The notes below the pieces were generated by a model. It did no database searches, was not told the origin of the DNA, and saw only the letters and a list, made by a program, of their open reading frames with translations. Positions 11,939 through 23,770 of a stretch of DNA of 64,000 bases are shown here, piece after piece. Source of the DNA: Tamarix chinensis (Eukaryota; Streptophyta; Magnoliopsida; Caryophyllales; Tamaricaceae); assembly GCA_030549775.1 (NCBI GenBank), contig CM060175.1, positions 39,545,915-39,609,914 on the forward strand. Reading direction: 5' to 3'. The first letter of the stretch is position 1, and every line of letters begins with the position of its first letter. The translations under genes were made by a program, and so were the position numbers.

Positions 11939-12622
11939 TTACTTTTAGCAACAAATTTTTTGCAACAACAATATACTCTCATTGTAAAAAATGATTTATG
12001 GCAATGATAATTTATTGGCGTTGCTAAAAGTTGTTGCATAAAATAATTAGCCTATATATGTACTGCGTATAAATTGACAAAAATATTTTGCAACAACCAA
12101 TCTCATTGCAATATACACAACTTAATTTTTGCAACGATAATTTTTTGTTGCAATATCTAACAAATTTTTTGCAACGATATATTATCGTAGCAAAACATTT
12201 AATTAAGTTATGGCAACGATATTTTTATTGAAAATTTATAGCGTATTCTATTTCAACGACTTGTTGTTGCAATAAGTAAAAATAAAAGAAAAAACTTAAT
12301 ATAAAAAAATTTTAAGCAATAGTTTTTTTGTAATGATAATATATTCTCGTTGCACAAAATGGTTTATGGTAATGACAATTTGTTGGTGTTGCTAAAAATT
12401 GTTACATAAAATAATTAACCTATATATATGTGCTACGTATAAATTGACAAAAAAAAAATTGCAACGACAAATCTCGTTATAATATATACAACTTAATTTT
12501 TGCAATGACAATTTTTTGTTGCAATATCTAATGAATTATTTGCAATGATATATTGTCATGGAAAAACATTTAATTAAGCTATGGCAACAACTTGTTTTTG
12601 TAATAAGTAAAAAATAAAAGAT
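11939..12622. repeat. Left subterminal array of the CACTA element, duplicated unit of about 368 bp
   Basis: The segment from 11939 to about 12290 repeats from about 12296 with offset near 368. For example, TTATGGCAATGATAATTT and TTATGGTAATGACAATTT both precede a TTGGYGTTGC motif, and AATTGACAAAAA recurs at about 12072 and 12442. TTGCAACGA and TCGTTGCAA variants occur every 30-50 bp. Confidence 0.8.
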
Positions 12623-13669
12623 AAAAATAATATAAAAATTTACAGTCCTACATACGTATAAAAAATTTATAGTATAAAATAAAAATTTTATAGCAACAAT
12701 TATATTTTGTCATTGCGAAAAAATAATAGCGAATCCCTTCTGCCATATATTTTGCTGCCATATGTATTAGGCGTGGGTGTTAAAATTTTCTATATATCTC
12801 CCTCCCTTCGTGCGCTACATATCAAGCTACCCTGCCATCACCAACCATAGAGGAAGAAAGCACGCACAAACCAGACCCAACATTCCCGCAAGATCTCTAT
12901 TTGTGCGCTATCTTCATCGATTGCTACCATCACTATATACACAGATAGCATCTCCTACCACCTATAAGCCCCAATTAATTCTCAATGGTGGGTAATGATC
13001 TTGCATAACTCTTCAAATCAATGAATCAATCTTCAATCCATAAGATTTTATCTCTAATTCTTTTCACCTTGTTTAGATATTTTAGCTGAGTAAGAAGTAC
13101 CTGTCGTTGCATTATATTCATTTCATGTATGGGGTAGAGAAGCACCGACTTTCAATCTCCCTTTGTTTTTCATGAAGTTGTTAAAATAGTCACTGCCATC
13201 ATTTTTTGACATATTATTTAATATTGTTGATGTTTTTGGTTCTATTGTTCTTGTTGGCTGTCTGTTTGGAACATATTGTTTCTTTTTAAATTCTTCATTA
13301 AATGTCTGTGTTTTAGTTGATTTACTTATATAAAGATGTTGTAGTGTATCGGCTAATTTGTTTTTGAATGTTGTAGTATGTAAACCTAAACTGAATTGAA
13401 CAGAACAGAACAAAATAGAATATAACATACAAAGATTTTTTTCCTAATTATTTTCACAGTATTCAGATATTTCAGTGAGAAAACTCATGGTGTCTGTCAA
13501 CATTGCCTTTAGGTTATTTAATGCCTCTGTTTTTTCTTTTTGTTTAGGTTATTTATATTGTTTAGGTTGTTAGGATGTTCAGGATGTTAGGATGATGTTA
13601 AGATGTTAGGATGTTAGGAGTCTGACTCTACTTCTTAATATCTGCACAAATAAGGTGAGTTGTTCAGAT

Positions 13670-13870
13670 ATTCTATGTGTATATATCTATCTATATAACT
13701 GTGTATATATCTATGTATATATCTGCGTATATATCTTTGTATATATCTATGTATATATCTGTGTATATATCTATATATTGGTATTTCTGCACTATTAGCT
13801 TGTTGTGTGAAAAGTGATATCTGTGTATATCTATGAATATCTATGTATATCTATGAATATCTATGAATTG
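13670..13870. repeat. Degenerate TATATCTATG/TATATCTGTG microsatellite
   Basis: Repeats of about 10-12 bp built on TGTATATATCTA run for roughly 200 bp inside the CACTA interior. Confidence 0.85.
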
Positions 13871-15167
13871 GTGTTTCTGCTTTCTATTTTGCAGAACTTA
13901 ATTATATCTTCTAATTTGGACTGGAGGCAATACATTGTCAATACATTGGATTATATCTGTGAGTTGTTATTGTGTGCATATATGGATTTTTTTGGCCTGA
14001 GGAATAATTTTTGTTCTGTCATACTTAATCAAAGCTTATAGAATATAGCCATTTTGGCATGTGTTTAATCAAAGTTCTGTCATACTGTGTGCATGTATGG
14101 ATTTTTTTTTGCCTGAGTATTACATTAATCAGAGTTTATGGAATATAGCCATTTTGCTAAGTTGATGTCGTACTTAGTAAGGAATGGAAGATAATTTGAG
14201 GAGTTGATTTCATACTTAATAAGGGATGGGTGATAATTTACTAAGTTCATGTCATGCTTAGTAAGGGATGGGTGATAATTTGGTCTATACACTATTATAT
14301 GACAGCAGTTGATAACTATCCATTTTTATGCTACGGCATTTGGTAGATAATATTGATTAATAGAAATATTTTCAAGAGTTGAAGTGACAAAAAAATATGC
14401 TCTACCATACCTGATATATCATATGTCATACTTAGTTTTTTTATATACAACTAATAAATGATAAATTTTAGAGGGAAATAGTTAAGCATTGTTTCAGCAT
14501 TGACCTCTTTACTTCTAATTCTATGATGTCACTGTCAGTATGATTTAAGCATATACTAATCACATGCCAATAACATATAACATGCTATTATTGAAATGGA
14601 TCCGTGTTGGTAAGCACCAATCTATCTCCAAATCCTTCCTGAACAAGCTATATTTATGCCTCTATCAGTCAAGACCCAACCTGACATCCCAACTATTTTA
14701 TTGAAATGATCTTTTGAGAGACACTTCAATCAGTTGTGAAATTACTTTTATCTGTTTCCTTGTATCATTGTTTATTTGTTTATGTTTTATTTAGGTTATG
14801 TAACTAGACCAGGTTAGCAGAAAACAATGTCTTCTTGCCCTTATTTTTGTACCTTTCCGTGTCTCCTTCCTCATCTTTTTATTTATATGATCTCTATGAG
14901 CAGAGTTCCATTAATTCTTTTGCCTACCTCTCCATGAACAGAATATGGTTCTCTCCCTACCTCTTTTCTTGGGAGATGCAGGTCATTAGAGTTAGTTACC
15001 CACTTACTCTACCTCTCCATAAAACCCTTTTACCTCTGGATTTATGACACATTTCTTAAAGATATTAAAAAGAGATATTATCTCTAGATTTCCTCTTTTT
15101 GCTATTATCTCTTTCTTAAACATGCAAAAGACGCCTCATAAAGCAATATGGAATCTAAAAGAAAACA

Positions 15168-15168
15168 T

Positions 15169-15199
<31 letters not shown>

Positions 15200-15210
15200 C
15201 ATATATATAA
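15168..15210. repeat. (ATAC)n microsatellite
   Basis: ACATACATAC repeats followed by ATATATAC inside the CACTA interior. Confidence 0.85.
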
Positions 15211-16309
15211 CTCATAGCCTATCTTCAACAAAATAAAATTGTAGTTCCTGGCCAATTTCCACTACCTTAACTATTTCATTCCAGTTAGACCCTAATACCA
15301 CAAAACCCATCACATTTTTTCTTCATCACTCGATAGTTTTATTACTTTTTCATTCCACTACTTTAGCTATTTCATTCCAAATGCTACATTAGAAGAAGGT
15401 GAAGTCAAGTTAGTCAAGCGACACATATCATATATTCTAACATACTAAAAGCATGAAATCAGATTATCCTGCGAGATATTAACCCAAGATTAGCATTATC
15501 CAAAACCATCATGTGTTTGGATACCAATATTTTCCTTGGAGGAGGGATCATATAAAATTTATATATTATTTGATCACAATTACACATTATATTGAATGGG
15601 ATCCATATTAAGATTAATATTATATTACATGCTAAAGTAGCACAATATCTATAGTTAGGATTGGAATCTTGCATGTTATAGATATAAACTTGAAACATTT
15701 CAATTGCAAACCCAAGACAGGAGTAGTGACATGTATATCTATACAACAATGAAAATATTTATAATAATATCTTACAGACTTTTATGGTCTCTCCCTAAAA
15801 ACTAGAGTTAGATTCCTTTAACAAAAGTAGCAACATAAATAAGAAAACGTGTTTTGTTCTGATTTTTGTTTTCTTGTATTAGTCATACCAATAGCAATCT
15901 ATAGATTTTCATTAAAGCAAATGCTATTAGGTAGCATTAGAAAACGGATAAGGTATAAAGAAGTTGGATATATATCATTTTTATTACTTTTTTATGTCAT
16001 TATTTACTTTTCTATATATTTTTCTATGCAGGATGCGTGATTACCAATATGGAAGATTGGACCTGTGGTTTACATTTGGAAGAATGGTTCGAATTGTTAT
16101 TTTGAAGATTAATATGCAAGATGGTTATTCACGAAAAATGTAATTTTTATTTAGATTGAATATGTGTGTATTTGGGGAATAGAAATTGGTGATTGGTTCC
16201 TTGTTGACATTATTTTAAGATATATATGTTAAGAATTGTTGTTATATATTTTGGTTGTATTAATTTAAGCAGGGAATGTGTATATAGTATGATTTTTGGA
16301 TATCGATTA

Positions 16310-16987
16310 CAGGTTTCATATGTCATTTATCGCAACGGTATTTAAATAGATTATTATGTCGTTGCAATTGTATGTTTTTGCAATGAAAAATATGGTTGTT
16401 GAAGTTTTAAGTTTAATTTTTGGCAATAGATTTGTCCTTGCAATATGTATTTTTTGCAATAATAAATATTGTTGCTATTTATTTTGCAACGACTTCTTTC
16501 ATTGTCAATAACTAGGTTTAGCCAAAATATCAATTGTTATCGAAAAGCACTTACTAAAATAGATTAATATGTTGCAACGATTAAATTTGTTGCTAATTAT
16601 AGGTTTTTTCAAGGATGTAATTTGTTGCCAAAGTACGACCAATTTTTTTTAACGGCAAAATTCATTGCTAATTATAGGTTTTTGCAATGAAATAACATGT
16701 TGCTGAAGTAGGATTAGTATTTCACAATGAAAAAGTCATTGCAATATATAAATATACATAGTTAGTTCAAGTGATGCATTCCAATGACATATATTTAGCA
16801 ATGATATTTTTTGTTGCGTTTAATTAATTTTTTGCAATGACCATTGTCGTTGCTTTAGTTTTTTGCAACGCCATGACACGCAACGACCACGCAACAAAAA
16901 TTGTTGTTGCGATATATATTTTTTGCAACAACTTACTATCTTTAGCAATGAAAACTGTCATTGTTAAAAATGGGTTTTCTTGTAGTG
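16310..16987. repeat. Right subterminal array of the CACTA element
   Basis: Many TTGCAATGA, TCGTTGCAA and TTGTTGC motifs spaced about 30-50 bp lead to the terminal TTGTAGTG. It mirrors the left array in inverted orientation. Confidence 0.8.
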
Positions 16988-18455
16988 AGATGTGTTGATG
17001 ACCATTGATAGAAAGAACAAGATCAATGATAGATGGATCTTGGATTATGGTTTCTTACCATATATGTCCCAACTAGAGTTGGCTTCATATATTCAAGGTG
17101 ACTTAGGGTGGAGTTGTCTTGATGGATAACGATGTTGCTTGCAAAGTTATTGGGATTAGAATGGTGAAGGTAAGGATGTATGACATGTGTTCATAACACT
17201 GTCTAACGTGAGATATGTCCCTGAGATGACCATTCCTTTGATTGTAAAAGGTATTGGTGTGTTATTGAGGATGGCACTTTGAGAGCTAAAAAAGGGGCCT
17301 TGGTGGTAATAAAGGGAAAGCGGGTTGGGACACCATATGAGTTGGTATGTTCCACTATTATGGGGATAGTTGTTTTAACATCACATAGGTGTTCAAACTT
17401 AGATGTTACAAGACTTTGGCACATGAGAGTCAAGGGTATAACTAAGCTCTCTAAGAGGGGGTTGTTGGATGGAAAGAGTATAGATACTACAGACTTTTGT
17501 GAGCATTATGTGTTTTGAAAATAGAGGAGGGTTAGCTTTTCAGCACCTAAGCATAGTATGAGATAGCCTCTTGAATATATCCATTCAGATTTATGGGGTC
17601 CAGTGAGAGTGGTTTCCAAATGAGGTTTATAGTACTTGCTCACATTTTTTGATGGCTTCTCTATAGAAGTATGGATTTATTTCTTAAAGCATAAGAATTA
17701 TGTGTTTAGTGTTTTCAAATACTAAAATATCTTACTGGAAAAGCAAACATGGAAGCAAGTTAAGTGCCTTAGGATAGATAATGGTCCTGATTCTATTGAG
17801 TAGAGTTTCAATGATTTATGTCAAGATCATGGGATAGCGAGACACCGCACGTATGTTGGGAGACCACAACAAAATGAGGTTGTTCAGCTTATGAACAAAA
17901 TCCTATTAAAGAAGGCTCATTTTATGTTATCAAAGGGAGGGCTCGAAAGAGATCTTTTTGTCTAAGGTAGTTCACATGGTAGCATACTTAATGAACCAGA
18001 CACTAAATTGGTCCACTGAGTTTAAGACACCTGAGGATTTGTGGTATGGTAACCTAGATGATTACTTTGATTTTCATGTCTTTAGTTACCCAAATTATTA
18101 TTATATGAATGGTGGTAAACTTGAGCATAGAGCCAAAAAGTGTGCATTTCTTAGATTTACATACAAAGTGAAGGGGTTACATGTTATGGGACTAGTAGAG
18201 ATGTTACCTTCATTGAATTTGTGTTCCTCCAAAAGATGGAGTTTTATGATGGTATATCTAAAGGGGTCGAGTAAGATAGTGCTTCACACCAAGTGAAGGT
18301 TAATGTTGACTTATATTGTAGAGATTATTCTAATAAACCCACTATTCTTGAAATAGGTGGAGAAAAGGAGCATTGCTCTAGATAAAGGAAGAAGGATTGT
18401 TAATCCTCCAGTTAGGTATGGTTTTGAAGAATTGGTTGGATATGCTTTAACTAGT
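16988..18455 (+). pseudogene. Copia-2 protease, pre-integrase, integrase and RT start
   Basis: In order: RWILDYGFLPYMS at the protease DSG site (Ser and Gly of the active site changed); a GAG-pre-integrase segment (KGALVVIKGKRVGTPYELV, about 17284-17345; TRLWHMRVKG, about 17407-17436); integrase start with HSDLWGPVR (about 17580-17606, first catalytic Asp present); GRPQQNEVVQLMNKIL (about 17858-17905), where the usual catalytic Glu position reads Gln; DDYFDFHVFSYPNYYYMN and AKKCAFLRFT near the integrase C terminus; then RYGFEELVGYALT leading into RT. Several stops. The sequence stops at CTAGT (18451-18455), the target-site duplication of the next element, and resumes at 33618. Confidence 0.85.
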
Positions 18456-18703
18456 TGATGCATAAAAAGACAAATTAGGTCTTGCTAAGTGTTGACAATG
18501 GAACTTGGGTTTATCTCAAAAAAAAAAGAGAAAATAGAAGAGAGGATGATATAGAATAGAGGATTTTATCTTCAAGTAACCCTTGAGATCAAATACTTAC
18601 AATCATCTCATCCTCTCTTCTATTTTCTCTTTTGTTGGAGCTAAACACAAGTTCGAGCCTCAAATCTTAGAAAGACCCAATTTGTTTAGAAATTTATGCA
18701 TTA
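18456..18703. repeat. Palindrome of LTR 3' end at the left end of the element
   Basis: Left arm 18456-18549 begins TGATGCATAAAAAGACAAAT. The right arm 18608-18703 is its diverged reverse complement and ends TTTGTTTAGAAATTTATGCA plus TTA. The right arm is in normal orientation: it aligns with the 3' LTR end at about 33520-33617 and abuts the primer site. The left arm is therefore an inverted copy of the LTR end, standing where the start of the 5' LTR should be. Spacer 18550-18607. Confidence 0.8.
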
Positions 18704-18724
18704 AATTGATATCAAAGCTCAAGG
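18704..18724 (+). other. Primer-binding site
   Basis: TTGATATCAAAGCTCAAGG differs little from the TTGGTATCAGAGC initiator-tRNA-Met site and lies immediately after the LTR end. The following GGTTGATAACTTGGGTC resembles the leader of Gypsy-1 (about 7134-7152). Confidence 0.75.
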
Positions 18725-18962
18725 TTGATAACTTGGGTCTTTGTATCTCAATTTTTCTACACACTTTATCACGATTTCCCTGCCTCATTTTCTACCCTAC
18801 TGCCACCATTTCCCAACCCCATTTTTGAACCTACTACCACCATTTTCCAACCCTAATTTTGACCTAACCACAATTTTTCTTTCCACCTTTTAAGCCATTT
18901 TTCAACCAACATGTCCACCATTTGAACCACCACCCACTCGACCCTTAATTACCTTACCACAT
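18725..18962 (+). other. Leader of the non-autonomous element
   Basis: C-rich, A-poor leader with repeated short phrases such as CTACTGCCACCATTTCCCAA and its variants. No coding potential seen. It continues at 20781 after the nested solo LTR. Confidence 0.6.
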
Positions 18963-20775
18963 TGATGAGTTCATATTTTGACACATTTTATACCCTTATA
19001 ATATTAGTGTTTGGTAGTTTATTTAACTAATATAGGGGAATAATTATTATTTTATGCTTTAGTGGTAAAATTTGCATAAATATTATTATTTGAGCTAAAA
19101 TGATATAAATTAAGTAAATTTAGAATAAAATATTATTTATTAATATTTATTGAAATTTATTTTGCAGGTATTGTTTTTTATAAAAAAAAAAAGAATTTGA
19201 AGTTTGGACCAACAGCCGAAGGCCGAAGGCCAAAACGCCACGATAGCCAAACAAACGGATCGGCAGACCTGGAAAAGAAATAAAGCCGGGTGAGGAGGAG
19301 CCGAACGACGCAGCAAGGCTGACGTGGCGTGGGGCACCGCACAAAAAAGTCAAAGAAAAATGGAGCCATCAGTCGCAAAAAAAATTATAAAAGGCTTGCG
19401 GCAGTCAATAGGGTAGTAGGGAGCTACAGAGTGGGCGACAGAGCCTTCAAAGGCTCAGTCAAGCACCGCAGGCCAGAGCAGAGGTCGAGAGCCTCAACAA
19501 GCTCGGCAGGGCGCATCATAGACGCACGGACAACGCGCAAAGGAGAGTCACCGCACGGAAACTGAGGCTCGGCAGTGCATACGCAAGAAGCAGCCGTCAG
19601 CGCCAACCGGAAAAAGAAAAAGAAGAAAGAATTTGGCATAGAAATCAAGGCACCGAGAGAGAAAATTAGAGAAGAATTTATACCGGTAGAATTTATTTCA
19701 GATAAAATTAATTTTTTTCTGAATAAATTCTAAATCTTTTATCCAAAATTAATTCCGGTTATTTCTTTCTCTTATTTTTAATCTATATTTTAGATATATA
19801 TTTCTGTGTAATTAATTCTTTAATTATGAGTGGCTGATTGTTTATTGTTAGGGAATAATTTGAAACCCTGGATTAGGATTTAAATTATAATTTTATTTTC
19901 TTTGTTTCGTGAGATTGTTTCTTGACTCTATATTAATTGCTATCGTTTATATATATAATTCTGTCAAGTATAGTTTATTTGGTGCATGCCTTGTTCTGGT
20001 TCCTCATAAGTGACAGTATGTAGGATTATTTGCCTACGAGGTGGCCATCTAAATATACTAGAATTTATGTGTATAAATTGCAGCTAGGTTAGATAAAAAT
20101 TCACCTAATCGTTTTGTGATTCTAACCGAAGTGGTAAAACGTTTCGATACATGTGGGTCAAGGATAGGAAATACAGCTAGACATACGTTTTGTACTAGTC
20201 TGGGTACTTAGATTGACAGCCTTCCACTTACACTTAATGTATTAAATCTAGTTAAATATAGGAGCCGCATGTTGCTGCTATACTGCTAGTATTTAATAGG
20301 GTTAATATAGGCACGTGGTCGTATTAATTAATTAAGGGAAGTAATATAAGGTAATGGACTTGCGTTTGGTGTGCAACTTGGTCGATCTCTTTCTCACGAT
20401 TAAATATTGACTTAGAAATAAATATTATATTTTGACCTAATCCAGTGGTGGATTTTTATTTCCCTAACATATTTCTCATATCTGTGGTTTCCTATTATTT
20501 CCCATTATTCTCATTATTTTAGTTTATATTAGTTTATTTTATTTATTCCTTTTATTATTTTATTATTTTATTATTTTTATAACCCCCATTAGTATTTTTC
20601 TTATTCATTTATTATGTGTTATTTAGGATTTTTATTTTTAGTTTTAGTTTTATTTTCAAGCTAGTTAAATAGAGGTGAGCCCTCTCAATCCCCGGCCTAG
20701 AACGATACCCTTATTTACCAGTGCTACAATTGACAACAAGAGAGTTTAAATTGCATGTCGGCTACGGTTGCACCA
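18963..20775 (+). mobile_element. Solo LTR, 1813 bp, family unassigned
   Basis: It starts TGATGAGTTCATATTTTGAC and ends GGTTGCACCA. Both sides carry the perfect 5-bp duplication CACAT (18958-18962 and 20776-20780). No internal retroelement domains are present. A GC-rich segment (about 19200-19640) contains short overlapping frames without recognised domains, consistent with an LTR transcript region. A CCCCGGCCTAGAACGATACC stretch near the right end resembles the 3' portion of some Ty3/Gypsy LTRs, but the clade is a guess. Confidence 0.85.
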
Positions 20776-20780
20776 CACAT

Positions 20781-22908
20781 CCCATTTGAACGAAACCCCT
20801 CAAAAATACCCCATCATTCATCACTCTACACAATCATCATTTTCATTTCTTTAACCTAATGATTTTTGTTCAGTCCCAACAGTCATCCTAAACCCTCCTC
20901 CTTGTCTCAATTTTGCCTTGATATGTTTGACTATCTCATGCAGCACACCTAAGTATTAATAAATAAATATCATCTACTTTCAATTACACCCCATTTTACT
21001 TATGACCCTTTTAAACCTACGAAGAGTCCATAGAAAAATAGAAAACTTATCCTCAAATGATCAAAATTTGTTAGCTATTAGTCTTAAAAGTGTGAGAAAT
21101 ATTTTGTGCCTTCTTAGCAAAATGCAAACAACCATATTGGAGAAAGAAAAAGATGTGCTAAGGATGAACCATTAAGTTTTGGTGGTAACCTTAACTCTAA
21201 TGACCACCTAAAATGGAGGGAGATTATGAGAAGGAGGCTCTCAGATCTCACTCGCACACTTATTGCTATTGTGAAAGAAGAGGAGAAAAAGGTTGAGTCC
21301 AGTCAAGGAGAAAGTAGATTTGAAGTTGTCATTATGGAAGAGGAGGAAAAAAAATTCGGTTCAATCGAAGAGAAGATACGGTTGAAGATGACATACACAA
21401 TGTTCATAATGAGGTGTCATCATATGGAGAAGATGCCCCTTTAGTTATTGAAATTTCTCAAACCAAACCTAATCTCTCACCTTTTTTTAGAATTCAAACC
21501 ACTTTAGATATCAACTTCCAATAAGTTTGAATCTAAACCAAAAAATTCAAACCCATAATTGAGAGGTATGTTGATGATCATATCTCATCTCTGCAAAGTA
21601 ATAATGGCCATGTGACTTGTGCTACATTTATTATGAAAAGGCCCTCTAATTCTTGGAGATTACCATGCATTTTTGGGTGCATGTTGGTATCTCAAAACCT
21701 CATACTCTCATCCCCAAACCATATTTTCTTCCACCAACATCCATCATTAGTGGTGATAATAGCCTAAGGTTTAGTGAAAACCCATATGTCTCATTTCCAT
21801 ACTTCAACTCTTTTTATGAAGGTTACAATGCCTAAACTTCAGCTCCATTGTGAGCCCCAACAAACCATAAACAATTTTACTTTCGTCCATCAATTCCTTA
21901 TCCTACTAAAGTGAAAGTTGAATACTCTACTTTCAAAGAAATGCTTAGTGTATCAAAGCTTAACTTTAGCCTTTTGTCAAAAATGTTATACCATGCTCAT
22001 GAGTCTACTCATAGTTTTCCTTGTATGTGTTTGGCAAGAATTTATAACATATTTGTAGGTTTAAATACAAGGGAAATATATAATAGTCTTTGTTATACAA
22101 CAACACCCTCAAGATTCACTAATCAAGAAATGAAGTTTCATCCTCAACAACCTAAGGAGTATGATGTAGGAGCATCCAAAACATTTTAACTTTGGTTAAC
22201 AAAATTATAATGACATTGGTAGGCATATTAAACATATTCCTAAGGTTTTATTTAAGCCTAAATCTTAAGGTGTTTTGAGCATAAATTTTAATCAAGCAAC
22301 GACCACATTACAAATGTTGAGATACTCTTGCATCAAAGAGGTCATTTGGCACTAAATATTTTCTATAAGTTAAGAACCTATATTCTACTCTAAATTGGAG
22401 CAAAAATAATCATCAAAATTGGGCATCCATGTAGGTGCCAAATGGATACACATGCAAAGCCATGCATGAGCCATAAAACTACCAACTTGGGAGCCACTAA
22501 GCCAAGCCTTTCAACCCCCTCTCCCCGAAATCCTCATTTTTTAAGCTCATGTTCCATCTATAAAAATAAGCAATCACCTTTTGGGGATTAATGGGTCATG
22601 AAAAGAAAGAGATCTGCAGCCCCATTTATGGTGAATAAATTACCATGCACACACATGTAAATCTTATGTAAAACAACAACATATGGAAGCCTTATTTGCT
22701 AGAAACAATCAGCTCAACTTTTTCCTTTTGTCTGAAGCTTTTCCCAGCCACAAAGCAACTGGAAACAATCCTCATTTTATGGATAAATTGAGTCAAAAAT
22801 TAGGGAGAGCAAGGCATCATAAAATAGGCCTATAATGCTAGAATTGGTTAGACGCACATGTAATAACTTGTGGTGTAATTATTCAATCTCCTATGAACAT
22901 TAACCAGC
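20781..22908 (+). pseudogene. Internal region of the non-autonomous element, possible gag remnant
   Basis: Broken frames only. A Lys/Glu-rich segment (21226-21440) and a frame at 21911-22189 (VEYSTFKEMLSVSKLNFSLL at its start) are the longest. No zinc knuckle, protease, RT or integrase motif was seen. The sequence resumes after the CCAGC duplication at 28275. It may be degraded gag or structural RNA of a large non-autonomous element; I do not recognise a protein. Confidence 0.4.
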
Positions 22909-23770
22909 TGTAACACCCCCAAATTTACTACTGAAAAATTTCGCTTAAAATCAAAAGGCTTAGCGGAAGCAAAGGATAAAACCATAAACTAGGGGGTATT
23001 ACCGCCACACTTAGTACCAGACCGGTTCACTCCTACCATTCCAGTACTAAGTGCTAAGGCTAAATCCGATCAACATTTAGTACGAAGTATCAAAAAAACG
23101 CAAGACGACATTTAACATAAATCCTTAATAAGAGGTAAGTCAAACAGAAGTTAGAATACGATTTGGGATTACAACCTCAGAATATGTTTCTCGAAACAAG
23201 AACGTAATACAAAATATAGCTAAAAAAAAAATAAATCCCGAAGGATCAATATCCGGATTGCCTACTCACTCAAGTCAAGGCTTCCACCCCAAAACAGTAT
23301 TCGATCTTAAACCTGCACAAAAGGTCTACTCCCCACCATCGGTGGATCATCACAGGACCCATTCAACCAGTGTAGTATCAGTACGGGTCCAATACTGAGT
23401 AAGTCCCGCTACCCTACCTTATAGGAGAGATATCATCAAGTGCATATTAAATCCGGGTACAACACGTTAATACAATATCATGCATATTCACAACCCACAG
23501 CATAAATCTTACCATACACCTAGAGTAACATATAAAACATACGTAACATCTCATCTAACATATAAGCGTGGTATAATCGAAATACAAAGTGGCTCCTACG
23601 CCTCAGGTAGGAATAATCCATATTATTAAAACTCAATACGTGGCATACTCACGTAAGCAGCATGTAGCAATACAGATAATAAAAGCTGGTCATGGTCCAA
23701 TTAGACTTATTCTTTATTCTCATTAATAATAGGTTCATTCCACACATTTTCTTTAATTATCCATGTAAGT

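Larger units (their letters stand above)
12640..16300. other. AT-rich interior of the CACTA element, no gene recognised
   Basis: No transposase domain is visible. A slightly GC-richer stretch (12780-13010) begins with TATATATCTCCCTCCC and has an open frame of 72 codons on plus; it could be a captured promoter/exon or chance. The segment 13555-13620 repeats GATGTTAGGAT. Two microsatellites are listed separately. Confidence 0.5.
11925..16987. mobile_element. Non-autonomous CACTA (En/Spm-type) DNA transposon
   Basis: It starts CACTACAATAAAAC and ends in the complement, ...TTTTCTTGTAGTG. Both sides carry the 3-bp duplication AGA (11922-11924 and 16988-16990), as usual for this superfamily. Removing the element restores a Copia-2 frame. 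Long subterminal regions (about 800 bp left, 680 bp right) are packed with TTGCAACGA-like motifs in both orientations, the kind of array bound by CACTA transposase. The interior has no TNPD/TNPA-like frame longer than about 100 codons, so it would depend on transposase supplied in trans. Confidence 0.93.

Noticed and set aside
18456..18703. Foldback MITE of about 250 bp with a CTAGT duplication
   Set aside because: The second CTAGT lies at 33618, not at 18704, and the right arm abuts a primer site and matches the 3' LTR end, so it is part of a larger retroelement.
19140..19650. Overlapping open frames suggesting a small host gene
   Set aside because: They lie in the GC-rich part of a solo LTR with a perfect 5-bp duplication, on both strands, and have no recognisable domain.
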